Source of the DNA: Humidesulfovibrio mexicanus
GTDB taxonomy: Bacteria; Desulfobacterota; Desulfovibrionia; Desulfovibrionales; Desulfovibrionaceae
Length of the DNA: 64,000 nucleotides
NCBI RefSeq assembly: GCF_900188225.1
Contig: NZ_FZOC01000011.1
Coordinates: forward strand, 1 to 64,000
Direction of reading: 5' to 3'
Part shown: in pieces, positions 18,904 to 26,637 of the stretch
How the letters are laid out: each line of letters opens with the position of its first letter
Position numbering within the stretch: the first letter of the stretch is position 1
Position numbers and translations under genes: made by a program
Notes under the pieces: model-generated
Database searches by the model: none
The model's input: only the letters and a program-made list of their open reading frames with translations
Told to the model about the DNA's origin: nothing

Positions 18904-19694
18904 ACGCATCACGGCGACGCGAAAAGCGCCTCGACATCGAGAGCGTGGTGCTTCCGTTCCTTGGGTCGCGCGCGGAGGACTACCAGACCTTCGAATACCT
19001 GCTGCTGGACGTGAGCCCGGGCGGAGTCGGCGTCACCCTGCCCCGGTGGCTGGCCTCGCGGGAGCTGTTGCGTCAGGGGCAGCGCGTGAACCTGCACCTG
19101 CCCTTCGAACTTGGCGGCAAGATGCTGCACAGCGGCGTGGTGACCTGGACCAGATGGGACGAGGAGCAGGAGGCGCAGTACGCCGGGGTGGTGCTGGACG
19201 AGGCCTCGCCCGCGCTCTACCCGGTATTCGTTACCCTGGACAGCCGACAGATAGCCATTGACCTTGGCGGCTTTTCCGGACTGGACCATCTTTTGGCCCG
19301 CGTGCTCAAGGACTCGGTGCTGCTCAAGCGCGGAATCCTCATCTACCTCAAGCACCTGAGCGCCTATTTTTCCCGCGTAAGCGACCTGGAGCGCGAGGAG
19401 TATCTCCTGTTCCGGGAAGCCGTCATCGACGAAGTGCGGCACAACGTGCAGACGCACATGACCACGTTGTCCGCTCTGCTGCGCCAGGCCGAGGATAACG
19501 GCGAACAGGCCCTGGAGCGCCTGGACCTGGACGAGCTGCGGCGGGCCATGGATCCGGAATTCTACATCGACATGTTCAACGCAGCCCTGGGCGACGAGAC
19601 CGTGGGCCTGTTCCTCCGCGCCATCAAGGAACTGGAACGCAAGCTCCTGTCCAACCACAACACCTGTGTGCTGCTCTACATCAACTCACTCTGA
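18900..19694 (+). CDS. PilZ-domain c-di-GMP receptor
   Basis: A 264-residue cytoplasmic protein. The two c-di-GMP binding signatures are intact: RxxxR at Arg6-Arg10 and DxSxxG at Asp37-Gly42 (DVSPGGVG). The PilZ barrel spans about 1-110. The C-terminal 150 residues are helical, with many charged residues, and match no family I know; they may contact the synthase. The ATG overlaps the GH26 stop by four nt, and the 3' end overlaps the convergent kinase gene by 9 nt. It most likely gates the GT2 synthase in response to c-di-GMP, as BcsA-PilZ and Alg44 do. Confidence 0.88.
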   Translation: MNASRRREKRLDIESVVLPFLGSRAEDYQTFEYLLLDVSPGGVGVTLPRWLASRELLRQGQRVNLHLPFELGGKMLHSGVVTWTRWDEEQEAQYAGVVLDEASPALYPVFVTLDSRQIAIDLGGFSGLDHLLARVLKDSVLLKRGILIYLKHLSAYFSRVSDLEREEYLLFREAVIDEVRHNVQTHMTTLSALLRQAEDNGEQALERLDLDELRRAMDPEFYIDMFNAALGDETVGLFLRAIKELERKLLSNHNTCVLLYINSL

Positions 19695-20117
19695 GGCTTT
19701 GCCGAAGGCCTTGCGGATGACGAGGACATTGTTCGGATTTCCGGCCTTGTACCCCACGCTGTCGGCGGCGGTGCGAATGAGGTAGAGACCCATGCCTCCC
19801 TCGGGCAAATCCTCCAGGCTCTGGGCCACGGCAAGGTCGTTGGTGAGCTTCGTGCGGTCCTTGAGCGGTTCGCCCTGGTCCTGCACGCAAATGACCAGCC
19901 CCGTACCGTCCACGACAAGGGTCACCCGGACCATGCCGTCCGGCCGCCCCTTGTAGGCGTGCTTGATGGAATTGTTGGCGGCCTCGCACGTGGCGAGTTC
20001 CAAGGCGTCCGCCTCGTCCCGGGACAGGGGGAGGCCCTGGCAAACGCCGCGCACCGCCAGTCCCAGCAGGTACACAAGCTCCAGCCTGCTCGCTATGCTC
20101 AGGTCTATGGACTGCAT
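19686..20117 (-). CDS. RsbW/SpoIIAB-like serine kinase (anti-sigma type)
   Basis: A 143-residue GHKL ATPase domain. The N-box is Glu45-x3-Asn49 within CEAANNSIKHAY, followed by G1 motif VQDQGEP and G2 EGGMGLYLI. Start 20117 was chosen because AGGGTG lies upstream and upstream sequence is not family-like. In partner switching this kinase binds either a STAS antagonist, which it phosphorylates, or a target protein. It follows the STAS gene by 4 nt. No sigma factor is encoded near, so its target is unknown and may not be a sigma factor. Confidence 0.88.
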   Translation of the reverse strand: MQSIDLSIASRLELVYLLGLAVRGVCQGLPLSRDEADALELATCEAANNSIKHAYKGRPDGMVRVTLVVDGTGLVICVQDQGEPLKDRTKLTNDLAVAQSLEDLPEGGMGLYLIRTAADSVGYKAGNPNNVLVIRKAFGKASE

Positions 20118-20121
20118 GGCG

Positions 20122-20478
20122 TCACCCTGTGCGGGGGCCTGCGGCCAAGGTGGAGACAGCCTCGGCCTCGGTCTCAAAAATGCGGAAAACGCCCCGGTCC
20201 AGCCGGGTGATGGCGAAGAGCTTGCGTACCTTCTCGCCCAGGCAGCATACGGCCATTTCGCCACGGCCGCCCAATGTCTTCATGCTCGACATCAGCGAGG
20301 CCAGGCCGCTTGAGTCCATGAAGTCCACCTGCTCCAGGTTGAGCACAAAACGCTGGCCTCCCGCCTGGATCAAATCCACCATATGGGCCTTGAGCCTTGG
20401 TGCGGCCGCCGCATCCAGGCGCTGGCCCTTGGCGAGAACCACCGTCACGCCCTGTTCGGTCCTGTCCGTAAATTCCAT
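20122..20478 (-). CDS. STAS-domain anti-sigma factor antagonist
   Basis: A 118-residue SpoIIAA/RsbV-like STAS protein. The phosphorylation motif DSSG places the target serine at Ser56 within QVDFMDSSGLASL. Start 20478 follows GGGGAGGAACGC, an excellent site. It lies between the phosphatase gene (18 nt upstream) and the kinase gene (4 nt downstream), the usual order for a partner-switching operon. When dephosphorylated it should sequester the kinase and free the kinase's target. Confidence 0.92.
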   Translation of the reverse strand: MEFTDRTEQGVTVVLAKGQRLDAAAAPRLKAHMVDLIQAGGQRFVLNLEQVDFMDSSGLASLMSSMKTLGGRGEMAVCCLGEKVRKLFAITRLDRGVFRIFETEAEAVSTLAAGPRTG

Positions 20479-20495
20479 GCGTTCCTCCCCAAAAA

Positions 20496-23147
20496 TCAGA
20501 TTGCCGTGAAGCGCACGCACATGATGGAGATGTCGTCGTCGGGCGGGCGGCCATCGGCGTGCGCCTGGAGCGTGCCGACGGTGCGGTCGAGCACCAGCTG
20601 CGGCGTCCACCCCACGCATTCGGAGAACACCTCCCAAAGCCTGACCTCGCCGAACTGCTCGCCGTCCGGGTTCTCCAACTCCGTAACGCCATCGGTGTAG
20701 ATCAAGAGCAGGTCGCCATCGCCGATGACGGCCCGGCCAAGCGCATAGGTGTTCCCCATGCCCATGCCCACCAGGGTGCCGCCATCCTCAAGCAATTCGG
20801 TGCGGCCATCGGACCGCAACAACATGGGAGCAGGATGCCCGGCGTTGCAGTAGGCCAACATGCCGCCCCTGGTCTCGTAGACCATGTAGAACATGCTGAA
20901 AAACTTATCGAAGCGTTCAATGGGGAAGGCCTCGTCCAGCAGGCGCAGCACGGTTTCCGGAGAGCGGGGCTGCTGCGTGAGCGTATCCATAAGCATGTTT
21001 CCGGCCAGCGACAGCTCCTGGGCGACGGAAACGGAGACAAGGGCCGCAGGCACGCCATGGCCGCTCACGTCCACCATGTACAGGCCGGTGTGCTGCGGTC
21101 CCAGGCAGACCACGTTGAAGATGTCGCCGCCGATGGTGGCGCTGGGCATGAAACGATAGTCCCACTCCAGGCCCAGGCTGCATGTGCCCTCCTTGGGCAG
21201 CAGGCTGCGCTGTATCTCCGCGGCGGCCTCCAGGTCCGCCTGCAGGCGTTGCTGGCGTTCCTCCAGTTGCACCTGCGCGCGCTTCAATTCGGTAATGTCG
21301 TTCACCAGCACAAAGAACCCGCGCACATCCGAAGGTTCCCCATCCGGGATGTAGTGCGCCAGGGCGTGGCGATGATCGCCATCGGCATTGACCAGTTCGC
21401 GCTCGAAGTGCTGGGGTTCGCCGCGCAAAACGCCGCGGACCTGACGCTCGTATTGCGAGAAGGCTTCAGGCCCGAGCAGGTCCGGCAAGCTCTTGCCGAT
21501 GACCTCGTGCAGGGGTTTGCCGATCCATAGCAGGTAGGCGTCGTTGGCGAATCCGCAGCTCAGGTCGGCGTTCCAGTAACCCACCATGCCGGGGATGTTG
21601 TTGGTGATGGACTTGAGAAACTGTTCGTTCTTGGCCAGGGCCGCGTTGGCCTGCTCCAGCTTCTGGCGGGCCTGCGCGCGCTCGGAAACATCCCGCACAA
21701 TGCCCGTAAACAGATTCTCCCCGCCGATGACCATGCCGCCCACGGTCAGCTCCAGGGGGATGCTTGACCCGTCCTTCCGCAGGCCCTGCACTTCGCGTCC
21801 CCCCTTGCCCAGGACATGCGGCTCACCGGTGCGCAGATAGCGGGCAAGATAGCCATCGTGCTGGCTGCGAAAGGGTTCGGCCATAAGCAGCGAAACGTTC
21901 CGGCCAACCAGCTCCTCCTGGGCGTAGCCAAAAATCCGGCAGGCCGCCGCGTTGGCCGAGCGGATCAGGCCGTCTCCGCCCACGGTGAAGATGGCGTCCA
22001 CCGCGTTCTCCAGCACGGCGGCCAAGCGGGCTTCGCTCTCGCGCAGCTCAAATGTCATGGCCTCCGCCAGGGAAAGCGCCCGCGCCCTGGTGCCCAGCAG
22101 GGACTGCACGAACAGCGCGAGCAGCAGGCTGATGCAGATGCCGCCCGCCAGGACCATGCGCGGCACAGAGCGGTCCACCGTGGCCTCGAACTCCGGCAGG
22201 GAACGGAACACCAGGGTCCACGGTCTGCCATAGGTCATCACCTCGCGCCGCAACTCGAACATCGGAGTACGGCCGCTGTCCCGCAAGGAGCCGTGGTTCT
22301 CGCTGCGGAACAACAGCGCGTCTTCGGTGGCGGCACTGCCGTCGTATATCTCCAGCCCCAAGCCGGGAAGGGTCTTGCCAAGAACGCCCCGCATGAAGTC
22401 GTTTACGCGGAAGGGACTGTACACGTAGCCGCGCAAGGCGGCACGCCGCTCTTCCACGGTGAACACGGGGACACCCGGTTCATAGTGGGGCATGTACAGC
22501 AGAAACCCGGCCTGCACGTCCGCATCGGTCTCCTGCACCAGGGTCACCCTTCCCGTGGCCGCAGGATCCCCGGTGTCGCGCGCCCGCTCCATGGCCGTCC
22601 GGCGCACCGGCTCGCTGAACATGTCGTAGCCGAACGCCTTCTGGTTCCGCGTGTCGAAGGGCTCCAGGTAGAGGATGGCGGTATAGATGTCGCGCCGTCC
22701 CGGTGGATGCACTGCGTATTCGGGAAATCCCTCGGCCCGCACGGTCTTTTCGTGCCGCCGCAGGTCGGAGGGGGGCACCAGAATCGTGTAGCCGATTCCC
22801 TGGATGCCGGGATAATGCTGCGCGATGTTGAGCTTGGCCACGTAACCGCGCCATTGGGCGCGGCTGGGCTGGCCGAGTGCGGCGAACATCGCCCGCCCCC
22901 CGCGAAGGGCCATTTCGTAGGTGGAAAGACGGTCCTCTATGGCCAGGCTTATTTCCTTCGTCCTGCCCGAAAAACGCGCCCTGGCGAGCGTGTCGGTCAG
23001 GGTCGAGGCGTTGTGCCACCCGATCGCGGTCAAAATGAGGCAAAGCAGAATAAGCCCCAGGACCAGTGGCGACGGGCGGCTCCCAAGGCCAAGCCATGTT
23101 CTGGCGTCTCCTTGCGTGCGGGGGGCGGATTCAATGCGGTCTGCCAT
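20496..23147 (-). CDS. Membrane CHASE1-PAS-PAS PP2C (SpoIIE/RsbU-type) phosphatase
   Basis: An 883-residue sensor phosphatase. A helix at about 28-46, an extracytoplasmic CHASE1-like domain (about 75-310), a second helix (about 330-350), two PAS domains (about 370-490 and 510-640), a linker coiled coil (RLQADLEAAAEIQRSLLP), then the PP2C domain (about 675-883). PP2C metal motifs are seen as TIGGDIF, MVDVSGHGVPAAL, IYTDGVTELENPDG and PPDDDISIM. It should dephosphorylate the STAS protein in response to a periplasmic ligand and a PAS-sensed signal. It opens the three-gene partner-switching operon. Confidence 0.92.
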   Translation of the reverse strand: MADRIESAPRTQGDARTWLGLGSRPSPLVLGLILLCLILTAIGWHNASTLTDTLARARFSGRTKEISLAIEDRLSTYEMALRGGRAMFAALGQPSRAQWRGYVAKLNIAQHYPGIQGIGYTILVPPSDLRRHEKTVRAEGFPEYAVHPPGRRDIYTAILYLEPFDTRNQKAFGYDMFSEPVRRTAMERARDTGDPAATGRVTLVQETDADVQAGFLLYMPHYEPGVPVFTVEERRAALRGYVYSPFRVNDFMRGVLGKTLPGLGLEIYDGSAATEDALLFRSENHGSLRDSGRTPMFELRREVMTYGRPWTLVFRSLPEFEATVDRSVPRMVLAGGICISLLLALFVQSLLGTRARALSLAEAMTFELRESEARLAAVLENAVDAIFTVGGDGLIRSANAAACRIFGYAQEELVGRNVSLLMAEPFRSQHDGYLARYLRTGEPHVLGKGGREVQGLRKDGSSIPLELTVGGMVIGGENLFTGIVRDVSERAQARQKLEQANAALAKNEQFLKSITNNIPGMVGYWNADLSCGFANDAYLLWIGKPLHEVIGKSLPDLLGPEAFSQYERQVRGVLRGEPQHFERELVNADGDHRHALAHYIPDGEPSDVRGFFVLVNDITELKRAQVQLEERQQRLQADLEAAAEIQRSLLPKEGTCSLGLEWDYRFMPSATIGGDIFNVVCLGPQHTGLYMVDVSGHGVPAALVSVSVAQELSLAGNMLMDTLTQQPRSPETVLRLLDEAFPIERFDKFFSMFYMVYETRGGMLAYCNAGHPAPMLLRSDGRTELLEDGGTLVGMGMGNTYALGRAVIGDGDLLLIYTDGVTELENPDGEQFGEVRLWEVFSECVGWTPQLVLDRTVGTLQAHADGRPPDDDISIMCVRFTAI

Positions 23148-23580
23148 GGTGCACGGCCCTGCCTTGGGTGGACATCAAATTCGATATATCTCGCAAAACG
23201 TCATGCCAGCGCAAGAGGTTTCTCGTCTACAACGGACGGATCGCCTTTGCCGCGGAAGCCTGCGGACGGGCCGCGCAGTCTTGGCGACGGTGGCGTTATC
23301 AGCGGTCTGCCGTTCCCTGTTCCGCGCACTGAAGGCGCGTCATCATGGGGCCTCTGGCCCCCAAAGACCGGGGGGCTCTGTAGCGTGCGCGGCAACTGCT
23401 CGAAAACGCAGAAGGCGCACCCCATTCCCGTCTCAACACCCTGCCCGGCTGCGGCCGTCAGGCGGGGACGGGACACTGCTTTCACCCCGCCAGCCGTTGC
23501 GTTTTCAACAAGGGGAAAACGCACGGGCGCTTGTGCGCAGTCTGCCGCTTTGCTACGATGTCTCGCATCAGGAGGCGCCC
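23148..23580. other. Divergent intergenic region between the phosphatase and caspase genes
   Basis: 433 nt with no supported gene. It contains an AT-rich patch (about 23175-23200) where a weak leftward promoter, TTGCGC (23210-23215) and AGATAT (23187-23192) 17 nt apart, could serve the phosphatase operon. It also contains a GGGGCC/GGCCCC hairpin at 23347-23361 and a 9-bp inverted repeat TGCGTTTTC/GAAAACGCA at 23498-23506 and 23515-23523, just before the caspase promoter. Confidence 0.5.
23531..23559 (+). promoter_or_regulatory. Candidate promoter of the caspase-like gene
   Basis: TTGTGC (23531-23536) and TACGAT (23554-23559) are separated by 17 nt. The predicted start of transcription falls just before the AGGAGG site of the gene. 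The inverted repeat at 23498-23523 sits immediately upstream. Confidence 0.5.
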
Positions 23581-25359
23581 ATGCCCATCGCCGCCCGTCT
23601 GCTGCTCGTCCCCTGCATTCTCGCCCTGCTTGCAACCCCGTCCATGGCCGAGCGCCGTGTCGCTCTGGTCATCGGCAACGGCGCGTACAAGGACGCCCCC
23701 CTCAAAAATCCGACCAACGATGCGCGAGACATGGCGGCAGAGCTCCAAAAACTGGGCTTCGAGGTCATGCTTCGGGAAAACGCCACCCTGCGCCAAATGG
23801 AGGACGCGCTGGACCAGTTCTGGGCCAGCATCCGACAAGGCGGCACAGGGCTTTTCTTCTTCGCGGGGCATGGGCTGCAGGTGAAGGGCGTCAACTATCT
23901 GGTTCCGGTGGATGCACGCATTCTTGTGGAGCAGGATGTGCGAAGCGCGTGCCTGGACGCCAACCGGGTTTTGGGCCGCATGGAAAACGCCGGCAATGGG
24001 CTGAACATCCTGCTCCTTGACGCCTGCCGCAACAACCCCTTCGCCCGCTCCTGGCGCAGCGCGGACGCGGGCCTGGCCAAAATGGACGCGCCCACGGGCA
24101 CGCTCATCGGCTACGCAACAGCGCCAGATTCCGTAGCAGCGGACGGCACGGGCAGAAACGGCGTATACACCAGGCACTTGCTGGAGCAGATGCGCGCGCC
24201 CGGGCAAAGCATTGAAGCCATGCTCAAGCGGGTGCGCATCGGTGTGCTCCGCGATACGGATCGGCGGCAGACGCCTTGGGAGTCCTCAAGCCTCACCGGA
24301 GATTTTTTTTTCAACCCGCAGGACGCGCCCGCATCCCAGCTCGCGCCGCTCCCCGCAACGCCGGAATTCGACGCCAAAGCCCGGAAAAAACGCTTGGCCG
24401 AAGAGGCGGCGCGCCTCAAGCTGGAAAAGGAACAGCTGGCCCAAATGCAGGCCCTCCAGGCCGAACAGGAGCGCCTGGAGGCTGAGCGGCAAAAGGTGGA
24501 GCAAGCCAAGCTGCTGGCCATGGCCCCCCGCCCCAAGCAGCCCATCAAGGGCGTCCAGACGCCGACCGCTTCTTCCCATGCGGCGCAATTCGCACAATTG
24601 GCCCGCGCCGGTCAGGCCAATGCGCGGGAGCATTTTCAGCGCGCCATACAGGGCAATCCCGACGATGCCGAAGCACGCGCAGGACTAGCCATCGCACTGG
24701 TGTTCGCCGAGCAGGACGCCGATGCCGCCTATCAGGTCAAGCGGCTCTCGGAATCCAGCGCGCAGACGCCGGGAGTTCGGCTTGCCCAAGCTCTCCTGGC
24801 GGGGATGGCGCGCAAGCCCGAAACCCCGCATCTGTTCGCCCTGGCTGCCGAGGCCGGGGCGGACCGCGCCTTGGTGCTGCTTTGCCAGGCCACTGCGGCG
24901 GAACGCAGCCTGCAATATGAAGAAGGGCTTGCACGGCTGCAAAACTACGCCGCCCTGGTGCCAGAAGGCCAGCGAAGTCCAAATCACCAGTTGCTGGCCC
25001 AGGCCATGGACGTGAAGAATCGTCTCGCGGGGCGGTACGCCATCGCCTGGGGACAAAAGGAATCTCCAAGCCCCATGGTCATTGAGTTCGCCGTCAAAGA
25101 CGGGGTTCTGGTGGGGACTGCGGGCGGCGCCGGTGAGCACATGCGGCTCGTGAGCATCACCAACATCCTGCTCCAGGGAAACGCCCTGAGTTTTCAATGC
25201 GACTTCCGGGTCGGGCTGCTCTTTCTCGGCGGCTCCGGACTCACCTATAAATACAGCGCCGAACTTGGAAGAGACCTGTCGGCAATCCGCGTGAAGGTGG
25301 ACTCCGGTCAGGGCAGGGGCGGCATGGACTGGCTGGTGCGGCTGCCCGACGCACGCTGA
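23581..25359 (+). CDS. Exported caspase-like (peptidase C14) protein
   Basis: A 592-residue protein with a signal peptide (about 1-23, ending PSMA). A caspase p20-like domain follows (about 25-240) with the catalytic dyad His97 (FFFAGHGLQ) and Cys149 (LLLDACRNNPF). A charged coiled coil (about 260-315), a TPR-like stretch (about 330-380) and a beta-rich C-terminal domain complete it. Family C14 enzymes cleave after basic or acidic residues; this one should act in the periplasm. AGGAGG precedes the ATG. Its role is unknown. It is divergent from the partner-switching operon, which may be coincidental. Confidence 0.88.
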   Translation: MPIAARLLLVPCILALLATPSMAERRVALVIGNGAYKDAPLKNPTNDARDMAAELQKLGFEVMLRENATLRQMEDALDQFWASIRQGGTGLFFFAGHGLQVKGVNYLVPVDARILVEQDVRSACLDANRVLGRMENAGNGLNILLLDACRNNPFARSWRSADAGLAKMDAPTGTLIGYATAPDSVAADGTGRNGVYTRHLLEQMRAPGQSIEAMLKRVRIGVLRDTDRRQTPWESSSLTGDFFFNPQDAPASQLAPLPATPEFDAKARKKRLAEEAARLKLEKEQLAQMQALQAEQERLEAERQKVEQAKLLAMAPRPKQPIKGVQTPTASSHAAQFAQLARAGQANAREHFQRAIQGNPDDAEARAGLAIALVFAEQDADAAYQVKRLSESSAQTPGVRLAQALLAGMARKPETPHLFALAAEAGADRALVLLCQATAAERSLQYEEGLARLQNYAALVPEGQRSPNHQLLAQAMDVKNRLAGRYAIAWGQKESPSPMVIEFAVKDGVLVGTAGGAGEHMRLVSITNILLQGNALSFQCDFRVGLLFLGGSGLTYKYSAELGRDLSAIRVKVDSGQGRGGMDWLVRLPDAR

Positions 25360-25385
25360 CGCCAAGGCCGCTATCCGGGCGCGGG

Positions 25386-26573
25386 CTAGTCTTTCGGTCC
25401 GGGGCAGGTGTTGGGGTCCAGGTCGAGCACTTCCTCGCCCCGGATGTAGTGCATGATGCGCGGGTGGTCCACGGCGTCGAGCAGGTTGGCGATGGCCCCG
25501 CGCAGGCGTTCCGCGCCGCTCAGGGCGCAGCCGATGAGTTCGATCTCGCGGCCCATGTCGAAGCCGATGCCGATCTGCCGCAGGGCCTGGGCCGTGGCGG
25601 AGTGCAGCACGGCCTCCATGTCCTCCTTCACCAGCTCCAGGCAATTCTTGATGACGGAGAGGGCGTTGTTGCCAACATGCGCCATGCCGCCGGCCGCCTT
25701 GGCCAGTGCATCGCGGCCGACCTCCAGACGCGAGCCCACGGTAAGGGACACGATGCGCGAGCAGTCGGACAGGAAGCTGTGGTCGTAGTGGCTGAAGAAA
25801 TCCACCGAGCGCGAATAGAGCATGATGAGGCCGAAAGGCCGGGTGTCGTGCCCGCGCAGGATGAAGGCCAGACGTGAGCGGTAGCCCTCCTGATAGGCCA
25901 CGCAGTCATACGACTCGCCGCCGCGCTCGGAACTCATGAGGTTGTTCGAGAGCACGTAGCTCCATTTCTTGCCGGCCACGGCCTGCATGACGGGATGGCC
26001 GGGGATGCTCTCCTCCAGGGCGTGCACCAGAATGGGCGTGCTGGTGCCATGGGCGGTGTTGGCGGCCACGTTGATCCACTCGCCGCTGGCGTCGCGCAGG
26101 CGGCAGACGAAGAGGTCCGCCTCCAGAAGCTCCGTCAGCACCTCGGCGCTCTGCTCCATCACCTCCTCGGGCGTCTGGAATTCGCCGCCCACGTTGATGA
26201 GCGCGTAAATGATCTGCAGGGTGAGGGAAAGATCCTCGTGGGAGCGGCGCATGACCGCAAACTGCTGCTCCATGTGGCTGAGCGCCTGCTTGGCCTTGCC
26301 CCGGCGGCGCAGGCGCGCGGCCACGGGCTTGTCCAGCGCGGCGCGGACATCCGTCAGCATGGGCAGAAGCGAACGCCAGTCATAGACCTTGGCCCGGCCA
26401 TCCACAAAGACCGGGCGCTTGCCAGCGGCCTCCAGCCCCGCCTTCACCGAGTGCAGGAGGTCGCACATGGCGCGGCGCACCGGGGCCGGGGCTTCGCCCA
26501 TGATGGACAGGAGTTCCTGGCGCAGGGGACGCGGGGGAACAGGACACGGCATTTGACGGGATCGGCTTGGCAT
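25386..26573 (-). CDS. GAF-domain protein with DHp-like helix, no ATPase domain
   Basis: A 395-residue cytoplasmic protein. A basic linker and helix precede a GAF-like sensor domain (about 145-290). A helical segment then contains AKAAGGMAHVGNNALSVIKN, which resembles the phospho-acceptor helix (H-x2-N-N) of histidine kinases such as the AtoS type. No GHKL ATP-binding motifs follow; the last 100 residues are helical. It may be a phosphotransfer or dimerisation relay or a degenerate kinase. Start 26573 is a choice among three in-frame candidates, none with a strong site. It converges with the caspase gene. Confidence 0.65.
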   Translation of the reverse strand: MPSRSRQMPCPVPPRPLRQELLSIMGEAPAPVRRAMCDLLHSVKAGLEAAGKRPVFVDGRAKVYDWRSLLPMLTDVRAALDKPVAARLRRRGKAKQALSHMEQQFAVMRRSHEDLSLTLQIIYALINVGGEFQTPEEVMEQSAEVLTELLEADLFVCRLRDASGEWINVAANTAHGTSTPILVHALEESIPGHPVMQAVAGKKWSYVLSNNLMSSERGGESYDCVAYQEGYRSRLAFILRGHDTRPFGLIMLYSRSVDFFSHYDHSFLSDCSRIVSLTVGSRLEVGRDALAKAAGGMAHVGNNALSVIKNCLELVKEDMEAVLHSATAQALRQIGIGFDMGREIELIGCALSGAERLRGAIANLLDAVDHPRIMHYIRGEEVLDLDPNTCPGPKD

Positions 26574-26637
26574 CTGGCTACTCACGGGCTTAGCGGTACG
26601 CACTGCGCGCGGGGCAAACGCGCGGGAGCAGGTGCCA

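Noticed and set aside
23193-23209. Sigma-54-like element (TGGCATG, then TTGCG) upstream of the phosphatase
   Set aside because: The spacing between the GG and GC elements is 11 nt, one more than sigma-54 tolerates, so it is a near-miss.
23347-23361. GGGGCC-TCT-GGCCCC hairpin as a terminator
   Set aside because: Six-base stem, no T-run, and no gene ends nearby.
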